Source of the DNA: Gigaspora margarita
Lineage: Eukaryota; Glomeromycota; Glomeromycetes; Diversisporales; Gigasporaceae
DNA length: 64,000 bases
NCBI GenBank assembly: GCA_009809945.1
Contig: WTPW01002408.1
Coordinates: forward strand, 27,127-91,126
Direction: 5' to 3'
Within the stretch, counting starts at the first letter, position 1, and each line of letters begins with the position of its first letter. The position numbers and the translations under genes were made by a program. This document shows, in pieces, positions 33,486 through 45,375 of the stretch. Under the pieces are notes generated by a model that did not search any database, was not told the DNA's origin, and was given only the letters and a program-made list of their open reading frames with translations.

Positions 33486-33896
33486 CATGTAGTAACTGCA
33501 TAGTAACTGTATAGTTGCTATTAAATTTAATAGTAACCATATAGTAACTATGCAGTTACTGCATATTAAGAAATCTCAAGTTTCTGTAAAGTAAAAAAAA
33601 TAAAAAATAAAAATAAAGTTAAAATTTTAGTTCCTACTTGGCTGAGGTAGTTTCAAGAACAGTGAACCCAGTGATATTTTCATAATTATTACTTCACATG
33701 ATTAATAATTCAGCCTAAGTTAAAGTTAATATTAGGTTAAGTGATAATATAGTTTAGGCCAATTTTGTTAGTGTTAGTAAACAAATAACATAATTGCATG
33801 ATTTATATGATATGATTATCACTGGGTTCATTGTTCTTGAAGTGTCCTGAAATAACAATTACAAAATAGTTATTTGAATTGATACATTTTTATGTT
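33486..33896. other. AGTAAC-rich short repeats and AT-rich DNA
   Basis: At 33478-33570 the word (A)TAGTAACTGCAT/CATAGTAAC is repeated irregularly. Thereafter no gene or repeat is recognised. Confidence 0.5.
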
Positions 33897-34327
33897 AATT
33901 TTTATAGAGTTTGGATCCAGTTTATAAAATCTGGATATATCCAGATATAAAAAGGATATCAGATATAATCTTTTGTAAAGAGTATATAAATCTGGTTTTA
34001 ATTTTAAACCGTTACAAATCTGATTTTTATCCAGATTTAGTAATGCATTAATTAAATTGAGAATTTAAAAGCATGTGTAATAAAAATAAGTGCATTGATA
34101 ACATTTAAAGAAAATTATTAGCATGATATTAAATTGTGCAAATACAATAGTTTCTGACCTGGGTCAGATAATAAAATAAAACATCGTCAAAATTATATAA
34201 TAAAAAAAAAAATAGTGCAAATACTTTTTTTTTTTTTTTTTTAAGTTTTTAGACCTGATCTGTTTGACCTGGGTTATAACAATTTCTGATCTGTGATCTG
34301 TACAGGTCATCTGATCTGGGTTAGAAC

Positions 34328-35479
34328 AGGACTGGAAAATCTTTATTATAGGTCCCAAGGTCCCCAGCATAAAAATTTTAATTATATTTTTTGTGTGAAT
34401 CAGGCTTTTTTCTAATTAAGCGAATCAGTTTTACGAATACTTTTAATAAGTTGACAATAATGCAAACTATTGTTTGGTCAGATACCTTATACAATAATTA
34501 TGCAATTAAAATAAGAATTACATAAATTTGTCATTATAAATATATTGGGTCTTGAATTCTGTTATTCTTATTTGTTCGCCAAACAATATAAAATAATTAT
34601 AAATATAGTATGATAATATAAAATAATATTATATTGGTACAGTAATAATTTTTTTTGATCAGAGAATATGGCAAAGCGGCATTTTCTGAATAATCAAAAA
34701 AATTGTCCTTGTACCATGTGGCTATATTTGTATTATAGTACAGCAATCATTGATTATATATTGTACTATTTATATTTTTTTTAAAACTCCTTTAATTCGT
34801 ATAATACAATATAATATAAGTATGGATGACATATGCATCATGCAAAATAAGGCGAGACCAACTGGATTCTGTTTTACATTACCCCCTCCCCCCTCCTCTG
34901 AAGGAGAAGGGGAGAGGGTGGTTCACATAGTAAAATTTTAAAAAAATTTTTTTTTCGAAAAAAATTTTTTCTGAATTGTTCCGTGACTATAAAAATTTTC
35001 TGAAATATCCCGTAGCCCTATATATATTTATCTAAATTTTTTTTACTATGAGAGAGAGGAGGACTCTGGGGGCAATGTAAAACACTGAATCCAGTTGGTC
35101 TTGCCTAACAAGTATGAATAACACAATAAAAAGAAAGTGATTTATAACATAAATAGTGCAATACTCATAATCAATAGTGGCCGTCTATAATAATATATAT
35201 ATAAAAAGACTATTGCTATAGAATATTTAAATCATATATTAATAACAATTACTTAGTAATGATGCAAATTAGATTGTGACTAGTACCTTTTTAGGTAACC
35301 TATATATGCGAATCTATTTATAGGCAGTGACCAATTTTTCTGTGAATCATACAAAGTTGATGACTTTACAAAGACTTATGATTATTCGAATCTATTTAAA
35401 ATTGGTCACATTTTCTAAATTTATAATAGTGTTCAAATATTGTAGTGGCAAGGACCTATAATAAAGATTTCCCGGTCCT
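34328..35479. mobile_element. Second nest, middle hAT-type element, TSD GTYAGAAC
   Basis: The left AGGACTGGAAAATCTTTATT is mirrored by the inverse of AGGACCGGGAAATCTTTATT, and the arms continue through ATAGGTCC. The flanks GTTAGAAC (34320-34327) and GTCAGAAC (35480-35487) differ at one position. Confidence 0.8.
34851..35105. mobile_element. Second nest, inner 255-bp PIF/Harbinger-type MITE, TSD TAA
   Basis: GGCGAGACCAACTGGATTCT at the left faces AATCCAGTTGGTCTTGCC at the right, with TAA on both sides (34848-34850, 35106-35108). It includes C-rich and G-rich runs (CCCCCTCCCCCCTCCTC; GGAGAAGGGGAGAGGG). A 63-codon frame overlapping it is not a gene. Confidence 0.85.
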
Positions 35480-35873
35480 GTCAGAACAATAATAGTATAA
35501 TATTCTTTTTTTTTCAAAAATAGACTAAATTCGCATAGTTTTGTCAGATTTTTAATTAGCAATTAAAAACCAAATAAAAACTGATTTAAAAACCAGATAT
35601 CTTAATAAATATCCATTTACAAATCTGAATTAGAAAATATAAAACAGGATGTATATCTGAATATCCAGTTAAACATCTGGATCCAAACTCTAAATTTTTA
35701 AGCCAATTCAATCAGTAATTTATTTCATTCAATGAGAGACAAAATTTGCATTCAGCCAATAGGAACTTGAAGAAATTAGTAAAACAAAGCTCTGATCTGT
35801 GATTGCTTCATGCAATACTTTAAAATGATGCAAGTCCAATCACTAGATTACAAAAATTTTGCTGTAAAAATTG

Positions 35874-36009
35874 TACTATAAATAGCTATATACAAGACCT
35901 CCCTATATATTAGATCCCCCTTATTTTTACTAATTATTTTCTTTTTTTTACTAATTAATTTTTTGGTAACTGTAACAGACCCAAGTCTTGTATATGGCCA
36001 TTTATAGTA
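35874..36009. repeat. 136-bp hairpin
   Basis: TACTATAAATAGCTATATAC at the left faces GTATATGGCCATTTATAGTA at the right, extending to AAGAC/GTCTT. The loop is T-rich. It is probably a small MITE. Confidence 0.65.
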
Positions 36010-36704
36010 TGTTGTAATAGTGGTAGCAATTGGGTCTATTGCTAAATACCACTAACAATACTACTATCCAACTAAATCAATATCCTTTAATTGTGCAAGG
36101 CTTCTGAACTTTGATTGGCAGGCAGAAAGAGGCATGGAAGATTTGGTCCAGGTCTCGAGGTTTCTTGGGGTCTTGCTATAGTGAAATTTGAGACTAAGTT
36201 GTTCTCCTAATCTTCTTGTCTTTATTATTCAGTTAAATACTAATACCATGTTCTCTTTTTAGCCTAGTAGATCTGTATTCAAAGTGATGCAAAACTTTTA
36301 TTTTTTGATACACCTGCGCCTACTTTTTTGATACACCTAAATGCAGTATTGTCATGAGACAGAGAAGTGGGCAGCAAACAATTTGAAACAGGATGTCTAC
36401 GGACATGTCCACTAAGACTTATATTTGTCGATTCTAATTAGTTACAATCCTACTGTTAGCATTATTCAATCTACAAATTTTATACAATTAAATGACTTCA
36501 ATTCTAAATTACAATCTTTTTTGCTTTATTAAATATTAAATATATTCACTTCAGAATTACAAAATAATATTTCAAAACTATGATTATATGATTCTGAAGG
36601 TAATGCTATTACCATGTAAATAAGTGAATGAACAGATAATAGCCTAAAATTAGCCAATTAAATCTGTGAAGGTATTAAATCAATTTTAAAAACTTTAGAT
36701 TTTA
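36010..36704. other. AT-rich intergenic DNA, nothing recognised
   Basis: No conserved frame, terminal repeat or RNA gene that I can support. Confidence 0.4.
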
Positions 36705-36908
36705 GGCCACCAACCCAATTTTTCTAAAAAAATAAGGGGTTTTGAAATTTCTATTGTGCCAATTATTCAATTTTTACTATTTAATTTTTTCTTCAGTATC
36801 ACCCAATAATGGCCTTAATTTTTCATAATTACCCAATAGAACTGATTAAAAAAAACCAAATTTTCTAATACCATGATATACAAACTGAAGAATTAACTTT
36901 GCGTGATC
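36705..36908. mobile_element. PIF/Harbinger-type MITE, TSD TTA (relative of 32340)
   Basis: It begins GGCCACCAACCCAATTTT and ends GAATTAACTTTGCGTGATC, with TTA at 36702-36704 and 36909-36911. The interior GGCCTTAATTTTTCATAATT matches the 32.4-kb element. Confidence 0.65.
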
Positions 36909-36933
36909 TTAAATATGAACATGAATTAATTTA

Positions 36934-37031
36934 GACTACACAAAGTTAATTTTTTTTAAAAAAAAATCTGACCTGCCAACCAGAATTTGAAATACCAAGT
37001 TATGCAAAATGAAAAATTAATTTGTGTGGCC
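36934..37031. mobile_element. 98-bp PIF/Harbinger-type MITE, TSD TTA
   Basis: It runs from GACTACACAAAGTTAATTTT to AAAATTAATTTGTGTGGCC, flanked by TTA (36931-36933, 37032-37034). It is a deleted version of the 32340/36705 family and lies only 25 bp from the previous copy. Confidence 0.7.
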
Positions 37032-37262
37032 TTAGAATCAAATATTTGAATATCTTTTATTAAACCAACCTTTGCAGATTATTTGAAATATATGATCATA
37101 TCTTTATTGCAGGCAATTTTGTCTCAGACATAGCACAAGCAAAGTCAAAAATTAATGGGCCAATTTTCATTACAATATCTTGCTGGGACATCATAGTGGA
37201 CATGGGACATGAACATTGTCTGAGAATGTCTGTGCCTTGCAAAATTAGTGAAACCAACAAAT

Positions 37263-37548
37263 TAGGGTTCCTCAAATTCAAATCAAATCAAATATTGGGT
37301 CAATTTGAATTTGATCAAATCAAATTGACCCTGATTTGAATTTGATTTGATTCAAATATTTGGATTTGAATTTAATTTGAATTTGAATTTTTAATAGTAA
37401 TTTTCAAATCAAATCAAATATTTGTCAAATCAAATCAAATTTGGCCAGATTTGAATTTGATCAAATCAAATATAGTCAAATTTGAATTTGAATTTAATCA
37501 AATATTTGATTCAAATATTTGAAGATCAAATCAAATTGCAGAAGCCTA
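37263..37548. mobile_element. 286-bp hAT-type MITE made of AAATTTGATT words, TSD CAACAAAT
   Basis: The ends are TAGGGTTCCTCAAATTC and (inverted) TAGGCTTCTGCAATTTG. Perfect 8-bp repeats CAACAAAT lie at 37255-37262 and 37549-37556. The interior consists almost entirely of TCAAATC/GATTTGA and GAATTTGAATTT words in both directions, so it can fold in many registers. Confidence 0.8.
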
Positions 37549-37556
37549 CAACAAAT

Positions 37557-38499
37557 ATTATTATGTTTATGAGATATGATAATTTTAAAAAAGTCATGTG
37601 ACTGATACATATAAATTGATCAATAGAATTGCAAGCAAGATTCTAAAGAAATTTATTTTTTAATCAGATTTAATTTTTTTATTATGCCAATCATACCTAG
37701 ACTTCTAATTAAAGTTGTAGAGAAGAAAATTACTATTCTAATAGTAGCAAGATTATCAAAATCAGCTTAGTAAATTACAATATATGCATTAAAAAAGTTT
37801 TGTGATATCTTTAACTTTTTAAGAAATTTTAAATAATTGCAAGAATTTTCTTTACTCAATTTTCATGATATACTGAGCCAATCTTGGTGATTTTACTACC
37901 TTTGGGATCATAGTTTTCTTCTCTACAATATTTGTTAAACATTTAACTAGTACATGATCATGTGGTAGTTGTGCTACCAAATTTTAACCAACTATATAAT
38001 TAGATTTGTAGATGGTATAATGGCATATGATACAGTCTAGATTATTTATATTCAACTTAAATTTATTAAATTGACTAAGCTGATATTTAAAAATCAGATT
38101 AGCAGTTATATTCAAAACAACTATTCATAGTATAAAACATATATATAATGAACTTGTTTTAAGCTAATTTTATATTTTTTTATATATTGGTCTCACTTTG
38201 CTCAGTAGTTTTAAGCTAGCTTATATTTAATGTTTTGGTCTCACTTTACTCAACAGTTTAAGCTAGCTTTACATTTTTATATTTTGATCTCACTTTCGCT
38301 TGCCAGATTTAAACACCAACACTATATTAGTTTTTTGTCTATGCCTTTGATACTGGAATTTTTTGTTGCTATGATTTTTATCAAGAATTATGGTAACCTA
38401 TTTTTTTTGAAATTATTTGCTATTTCAATAAACACTGTATGTAGTTTAAAGTTATATAAGTTTGCAATATAATTTTTATGATTTTTACTGATTTATATA
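37557..38499 (+). repeat. AT-rich DNA with three ~65-bp tandem units (38155-38300)
   Basis: TTTAAGCTAGCTT followed by TATATTT and TTGGTCTCACTTTGCTCA recurs three times between 38155 and 38300. The rest of the stretch shows nothing recognisable. An 80-codon frame at 38230-38472 starts inside the repeat and has no domain. Confidence 0.6.
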
Positions 38500-39219
38500 A
38501 GAAAATTCTGTAATATTTACCTGCTATTCTGGCGGCCACAGTGTGGTTGAGTTATTTTGCACTAGAAGTGCCTTGATTTTTATGGGAATAAATTTGAATT
38601 AGTTTGTATTGATATTATTAATTCTTTTGTAAAAATTTTGCTACAAAGTCTACTCACTATTTGATGACTATGGTGCATGACTAAGGTTGAATTAATTTGC
38701 AGTGAAATTATCATATTAAAATTATTGTGATTTCTGCCATGAGTTACTGTACAAAACATACTATTTTAGCTACTATGTTATTGGTTGTAGATGGTTTGCA
38801 TTGGAATTGTCTTTTATTTTCTTAGAGTTTGGACTCAAATATCTGAATACCCATTTTTCTGCACCATTTAATAAAAGCTGTATTCAAATAAACTGTCAGT
38901 TTTGATTTCAGATATCTGGATAAATCCTACAGATAACTGGGCAACCCTTACAAATAACTAATAGTTTATAGATATCTGGATAAACCGATACCCTACAGAT
39001 GTTAGCATAGTGAGCTTTTATTTGGCTAATACGCTTACATTAAAATGAACCAAAAGTAAAATATTTCACAAAATATAATAGTATTAATTAAATAAAAAAT
39101 ACATTTTTTAAATTTTAATAATTACAATAATCTATTATTTTGGCTAATAGTTATTGCTATACATATAATTCAATTAGATTTAAAAAAATATTGAAATCTT
39201 TAAATTTTAAATATATAAT

Positions 39220-39540
39220 GATATATTAAATGCATATATGAAGAGATTTGCATCAAAACTAAATTGCTAACAATAAATAATAAAAAGAAGATAATTAAAT
39301 ATACTGTAAATAAATCAAAAAGAATAGTAAAACAACTGCAAGTAAAAGTATATAAAACTCAAACCTTTTTTCTAATAGTTTTGACAAGTTTTTCAGTTTA
39401 CTTTATTAGATTTAAAATTACAAAAGTTGAACACAGTTTTGGCTTTTATCAATATTAAAATAAAGCTTCATCTAACAAGTATAATCTATATGTACTATCA
39501 ATCTTAAGAACAAACTTGATTATTAGAGATTTCTATATAG
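39220..39540 (-). repeat. ~300-bp dispersed repeat, copy 2 of an inverted pair
   Basis: Reverse complement of 21490-21780 at about 80% identity. It lies inside the old hAT-type element, so it is probably part of that element's interior. That would make 21.5 kb a remnant of a second copy. Confidence 0.65.
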
Positions 39541-39797
39541 GACCTTTGCTAGGCAAATCACCTTTGACATTTTCTGATTGGGTAATTTCAGACAAATTTA
39601 GAGCAACATGCCCAGTTCTTATATAAATATAAATCATCTTTTGCCTTTATTGATTCAATAGTTCATCAAATAAACTTTCAAAGTATTAAAGTCAAAAGAT
39701 GATTTGCATGCAAATAAAAACCAATATGTTTGTTTAAGTTTGTCTGAATTAGCCTGATCGGAAAATGTCAAAGGGTGATTTTTCTAGCAAAGATCCC
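39540..39797. mobile_element. ~258-bp MITE, GGACCTTTGCTAG ends
   Basis: GGACCTTTGCTAGGCAAATC at the left faces (inverted) GGGATCTTTGCTAGAAAAAT, both continuing into CACC(C)TTTGACATTTTC and AATTTCAGACAAA. The flanks are AT-rich (TATATA/ATATAA), so the duplication length is unclear. Confidence 0.7.
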
Positions 39798-39984
39798 ATA
39801 TAACAACTAAATTTAAAAAAATGTTATATAACTAACCCTTATGATTATTTCTTCCTTTTTGTATATAAAGTGAAAGGTGAACTTCTGAATATGCATTCAG
39901 TTTCTCTGAATAATTCATTTTTGCAATCAATAATTCATTCAAAGTCAGATAATATATACAGTATATGTGCTTTTTTTTTGTGTC

Positions 39985-40728
39985 AAAGCTTCCACTCTGG
40001 GAAAAGGCTTTATTCAAGCAAATGGATCAAGGGCACCTCTTTGGGCACCCAACATTTGTTACATTAATGAGGGTACAAGTAGCCACATCTGCAACTTTTG
40101 GTTGCCTATTTAAGTAGCTACCCGAAGGTTCCATACTAGCTGCTATACCTGCAACCCGCATACTGGCATTGCCTATTTTAAACCCTCTGGTCTCTGCTTC
40201 ATCTGCCAATTCTACTTGTATTACCAGTACAATTCTCTGTTACATTAGTCAGTTAAGGTTAGTTCTGAATGCTTGCAGAATCTCTTTAGGACTAATTTAT
40301 CCTCGTAGAACACTTGGTAGAGCAGTTTCTGCCCCACACAGGTATTATCTACACTTCAGTAACTTACGCATCTACTGAGGTAGACCACTTGAAGTTTAGA
40401 GATTAGTCTAAACTGCTACTATTACCTACTTTCGCCTTGCAAGGTTCGCTCCAATCCTAGCATCCACCATTACCATTCTACCAGTCCTTACACCAGATCC
40501 ACAAACTTCCAAACCAGTTAGCCTAGAAGGGTCAATATGGCTTTCTCTTTTGGTACCTACTGCTAAAACATAGGTCCTTTTTCTCTAGTGCAACTCCAGC
40601 GGCCAGGTTGGTGGACCCCCTTCTCGAGAGTCTTGTTGTCCGATTCTCCAGCTCCAGTTTTCAATATTCTGGCTTTGGTAGCACCATCAAAATCTTTGCT
40701 ACCTCCTTACTCAGGACTTGCCAAATGG
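39985..40728 (-). mobile_element. Long SINE-like element, copy 3, 5'-truncated
   Basis: It matches copy 1 (4030-5511) at roughly 85% but lacks the tRNA-like head: the match stops at GACTTGCCAAATGGAG near 40728, as expected for a 5'-truncated retrocopy on the minus strand. A T-run at 39971-39979 marks the tail. It shows the uninterrupted state at the site where copy 1 carries the 518-bp palindrome. Frames of 60-69 codons here are not conserved in copy 1. Confidence 0.65.
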
Positions 40729-41057
40729 AGTGCAGAATATGTGTTGATAATTGACTAATCAGATTTAATGACTACTATACTCAGATATCTGCAGATACCC
40801 TAGTACCTACAGATACCTGCAGATATCTATTAGATTATCCATCTAAATACTAATGGATAAAGATAGTATCCAGGCATGTACAGATATCTGGATATGTAGG
40901 CAATAGGTCCAATCTCTACATTTTTTATGTAGTTGAGTAAGTTGCATTGAAATTATAACACAGTTACTATAAAACTATTCTGGTAATAAGGGTTAGAATT
41001 ATTGTGAATAACTATAAAAATTTTGTTGTAAACCTATTTGATATATAATACTAGTTA

Positions 41058-42002
41058 GAGGAGTGCCATTTATCATTTGATTATTTGCTACTAAGAGGCT
41101 ACCCCCTACCCCCCACCTGATCATCAAATACTGTGATTTAATTGGCTAAAATTATTAAAATTTTAAAAATTTTAAACTTTAATATTAAATAACTCTTGAA
41201 GCAGTGATCCATTTTGAATGATTTTCTACCAAAATGCTCGCCTCAATGAGACAATTTAAACGAGCCTAAAATCATCAAAATCCAATCACAGGATCCCAAG
41301 ATCGTTACAGATTTGTATTACTTTAATTATATTATTTTTGTATATATATTAAAAATTATTATTAAAGATCTTATAAAATTTAATATTAAATAACTCTTGA
41401 ACTAGTGATCCTATTTGGATGATTTTACTGCCAAAATGCTCGTCTCAAAGACGATTCTAATGAATCTAAAATTGTTAAATTCTGATCACAAGATCCAGAT
41501 ATCGTTATAGACTTGTATTATTTTTAATAGTATATTAAAATAACACAATTCTATAACGATCTCTGGATCCTGTGATCAGAATTTTTATGATTTTAGGTTC
41601 ATTAGAATCGGCTCATTGAGACAAGCATTTTGGTAGTAAAATCATCCAAAACAGATCACTGGTTCAAGAGTTATTTAATATTAAAGTTTATAAGATCTTT
41701 AATAATAATTGTTAATATATACAAAAATAATATAATTAAAGCAATACAAATCTATAATGATCTTGGGATCCTGTGATTGGATTTTGGCGATTTTAGGCTC
41801 GTTGGAATTGTCTCATTGAGGCAAGCATTTTGGTAGTAAAATCATCCAAAAACAGATGACTGCTTCAAGAGTTATTTAATATTAAAGTTTAAAAATTTTT
41901 AATAATTTTAATAATTTTAGCCAATCAAAAGTTATCTGCTATTAGGACCTGATAATTTTCTGACCCCCTACCCTAAAAATCAGATGATAAATGGCGCTCC
42001 CC
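41058..42002. mobile_element. 945-bp full-length palindromic element, TSD TTA
   Basis: The whole element is one imperfect palindrome centred near 41530. Left GAGGAGTGCCATTTATCAT faces (inverted) GGGGAGCGCCATTTATCATC, with TTA at 41055-41057 and 42003-42005. Each arm holds two direct copies of a roughly 230-bp unit starting TTTAATATTAAATAACTCTT. Each unit contains a module GTGATCC...CAAAATGCTCGTCTCAA...GACGATT...GATCAC. Thus four modules lie head-to-tail and tail-to-head. There is no open frame. The TTA duplication suggests PIF/Harbinger-type mobilisation, but the architecture is that of a foldback element. Confidence 0.85.
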
Positions 42003-42251
42003 TTAAGATTGAGTTTGCATTAATTTGCATTATGAATTACTATAAGGTTGAGTTAGTTTGTGTTGGAATTATTATAGTTTCTATCATAAAATGCTATAAA
42101 AATTCCATTAAAACCTTAATATTTTGGCAATACACAGAATGTTACTTACTAATAAATATTATTAACATTATCTATATCTTAGTCAATTTAATATTCACAA
42201 AATAAGCATAACAGACAAAAATCAATTTTTAAAAATTATAAGATATAGGTA

Positions 42252-42565
42252 CCGTATATTCCCAAAAATTAGCAACCTTTTTTGGGCCAAAAATTACATG
42301 AAAAAACATGGGTAGCTTATTTTCAAATTGTTAAATTTTTCGAAAAATTAAAAAATGACTAATAAAAAGTTTTCCAAATGATGTAAAATTTTTACTATAA
42401 ATGTATTTTTGTGTTCTGAACAAGTTTACTTAATGATATTTTTTAAGGTTTACTTAGTACAATTTGGACTTTTATATGTAGCAACTGCTAACAAGTTTTT
42501 TGAGATTTTTGAAAAAAACAGGGGGTAGCTTATTTTTGGAGTAGCTTATTTTCAGGAATATATGG
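42252..42565. mobile_element. 314-bp TA-flanked MITE (family of 6538)
   Basis: CCGTATATTCCCAAAAATTA at the left faces (inverted) CCATATATTCCTGAAAATAA at the right, both continuing to GC(A/T)ACC. TA lies outside each end and GGTA/TACC beyond. It is shorter and more decayed than the 6538 copy. Confidence 0.7.
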
Positions 42566-43359
42566 TACCTATTTTTGAGGATGCCCCTATTTCCATAGAT
42601 TCTATATTTCACCTATTTATCATTGGCCAATAAATTAAATTTGTATATAAAATAAAGTTTAAGTTTTTTTTTTTTTTTGGTATTAAGGTGAGGTCTTGCT
42701 TATATCTTTATTAGTAATTTAGAAAAGTTGCTACATGGAGTATACTTCTTTGTATAAATACAAAATTTAAATTACATGCAAGAATTGAAGCTCTGACTAA
42801 TTTATCTGCAACCTAAACCTACTAGAGTGGTCAAGACTTATCTAGTTTGATAGAGTTAAAATAAAATTTATAGATATACTATATTTAACCCAATAGACAG
42901 CCCAAGAACCAATCTTCTTAAGAGCTGTACCAATAGGTGAACATGAATTTGGGTTAATATGAAGCTGATCAGGTTGGCCACAAGGACAACTATATGTAAA
43001 TGTTTGGAATAGAGATGGTTGCTTTTTGGATTGTAATATATTAGAAGTAGTAGTAGAAGAAGGATAAGTAATGTTATTGGTTTTCCACCATAAAGCAAAT
43101 TGGAAACAAGAATTTTTATTATAATTTGTGAAGCTAATTTTGAGGGTAAGTGGAAGGGTCTAAGATCTTGGATAAGATGAGAAGAAATTAAGTCTTTAAG
43201 TATAGTTTAAATATAATAAGGTGAAAGTAAAGCTGGTGATAAATAAAAGGCTAGATGATTATAAATAGTCTGGATAAGTTGAGATATAGTATTTGAGGAA
43301 AGGTCTAAATCTGTAGAGTTAATAGTATTAGTAATAGCAGTAAGAATAATCTNGTTAAN

Positions 43360-44491
43360 ATTGTTTGTACCAGAACAAAGAAGCCAGTGNTTAGGNGAAT
43401 CAGGAGTGTTGCATATAAAGCAGTTGGTATTTGGAAATAGGTTAGNATNNATTGANTNNAAGTGAGAGTATGANNGTAGTTCATTTAAAAATAATTTAAT
43501 TTTAAAAGCTTTAAGATTGCTAAGTTTGAAGCTGGTAATATTATTTGAAGCCTTTTGATTATTATTAAAGTATAACCAAGTGGAGTTCCAATCAAAATAA
43601 TAAGTGAAGTGAGACCATTCATTTGTACATTGCTAAGAAGACCATAGAGCTATAATATGAGCTTTGCAGATATTTTTAATAAATCTTCGTATAGATTGTA
43701 AAACTTGGGTATTTCCCAGTATAGAGTATGAAAAGGAATATAAGAGTTGGTATAGTTAAAGTTGAGAAATGGAGCAGAGATATGTTGATTGGCTAGTTGA
43801 TCAGCACAATTATTAAAAGGGTTGTTAGAATAAGCCTGAACTTTGTGTAATATTAGTTGAATATTAAAAGATTTAATAATATTAAAGAGTGTATGCCATG
43901 TAGGCCATGTAGTAAATTTGAATTTTTTGGAAAGTTTGGATTAAGATGTATAAGTTTAGTATATTTGGATATAACTGATTGTGAATCAGTAAAAATTTGA
44001 ATAATAGAGTTTNGTGGTACAGTAGCAATAGCAGATAGGATTGAAATTANTTCAGTGTGATAAGAAGAGGGCCAATATTTAAGTTGGGCTGAAAACTCAT
44101 GTACAATTTGATGATTATGAAGTTGTACCCAACCAATACCTATAGAACATTGGTCAGTACAGATATTTTTAACAGAACTATCTGTATAAAAGATAAAAGA
44201 TGTATAATTATAATTGTGTTGAGCAATTGATTGTAATAATTGAGAAGATTGGTTAGATAGAAAAAGATCAGAAACTAAGTAGTCAGAGATATTTAAGGTT
44301 GGAGGTGTAGGACTAGTAAGAGGATGTTTAATAACAGTAGAAAGAATAAGATCTATATAATTTGTATTAAGGTTAAGCTGCTTGCTTGGTTGAATTCTAC
44401 TATAAAAAAGTGTAGAAAATATAGCAAATATTTCAATTGTACATGTAGAGGAAATATGGTTAGTATTAAGATTGCAGCCTGGGCAAAGCAT
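43360..44491 (-). pseudogene. LINE RNase H domain and zinc motif
   Basis: FIFYTDSSVKN (first catalytic D), SSYHTEXISIL (E), IQIFTDSQSV (second D) give the RNase H core at about 44210-43965. Downstream, near 43440-43370, NCFICNTPDSPKHWLLC is a C-x2-C-x7-H-x4-C zinc motif of the RT-associated type. N bases interrupt it. Stops separate the domains. Confidence 0.85.
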
Positions 44492-45375
44492 ACAAGAAAT
44501 AGGAGAAAGTGGGTATAATTGGGATTGTGAAGTATCAATATTGGTAGACCAATGAGTAATTGATATAGTATTTGAATGCTTGAAATATCTACAAGCTTTT
44601 CCAATAATTATATTCTAATTAAGATAAGTAAGAAACTATGATTGGGGTTTTAAAAGTATATGGCAAGTATAATAGGCAAAAGCATTAATATCTTGGGGTT
44701 GGTAATTGCTTAAGATTGAACAGTGGATATTGTTTTCAATAATAGTTTCCTCTAAAAAGGTAAACCATAGTGGTTGTTTACCAGTAGGTAAATGGTGCAA
44801 TCTGGGTGAAAGATGTTTNCATGAAAGGAGAGTTTGATTATTTGCAGAGCAAAGTTGTTCTAAGTAATGAATATGTTTATGACAAAGTTGTTGTTTAAAT
44901 GTTTTGTATTTAGGGTGGTGTTGTAGAATTTGTTCAAGTGAAAGGCTTCTACTATTAATAACTTGGGCCAAGTAATATTTGGGTTTGCTATAATATTGAT
45001 TTCTAGTCTTTTTAGCAAAAGAATAATTTTAAAAGTAGTAGTTAGTCTATTAGGTCCATTAATATTAGGAGAGTGGTGTTCTAGTATATTAGTTGTTGAC
45101 TATAAGTTATTTTGGAGTTGCTATAATCTAATACAAGTAGAGATACCTAATAAATTAGTTTATTAATTTGTATTAAGAAGTTAAAGATATGATGTTGAAG
45201 TTGTATATCCTATATATTGTGTATATTGTATAAATGTGGGTTAAGCATTGTACTATTAGGAGTAGATTTTGATAAGTGTGATTTGTGCTTGGCAACAGTT
45301 AAATATTGTGATAGAATTTTATACAAATAGAGTAAGGAAGAACTATATTACATAATCAATATTTTAAAGTAATAA

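Larger units (their letters stand above)
33905..35692. mobile_element. Second nest, outer hAT-type element, TSD AATTTTTA
   Basis: The ends are TAGAGTTTGGATCCAG and (inverted) TAGAGTTTGGATCCAGATG. Perfect 8-bp repeats AATTTTTA lie at 33897-33904 and 35693-35700. Subterminal words such as ATCTGGATATATCCAGAT are themselves palindromic. A related but older element is at 38823-40918. Confidence 0.85.
38823..40918. mobile_element. Old hAT-type element with TAGAG(T/A)TTGGAC ends
   Basis: The left TAGAGTTTGGACTCAAATAT faces (inverted) TAGAGATTGGACCTATTGCC. The arms are rich in CAGATATCTGGATA words, like the 33905 element. The flanks TATTTTCT and CATTTTTT match at 6 of 8 positions, consistent with an aged duplication. 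Later insertions inside are a MITE at 39540-39797 and SINE-like copy 3 at 39985-40728. Confidence 0.6.
38500..42230 (-). repeat. Satellite array in inverted orientation, broken by insertions
   Basis: Read on the minus strand, 42230-42005, 41054-40919 and 38820-38510 repeat the monomers of the 22.6-27.5 kb array: TTTTATGATAGAAACTATAA, AATTCCAACACAAACTAACT, and the divergent block GATATAGATAATGTTAATAA. The interior is occupied by the hAT-like element 38823-40918 and the palindrome 41058-42002. Confidence 0.65.

Noticed and set aside
40027-40378. 60-69-codon frames in the 40-kb repeat, with a similar 103-codon frame at 4112-4423
   Set aside because: They lie inside the SINE-like copies and the frames are not maintained between copies.
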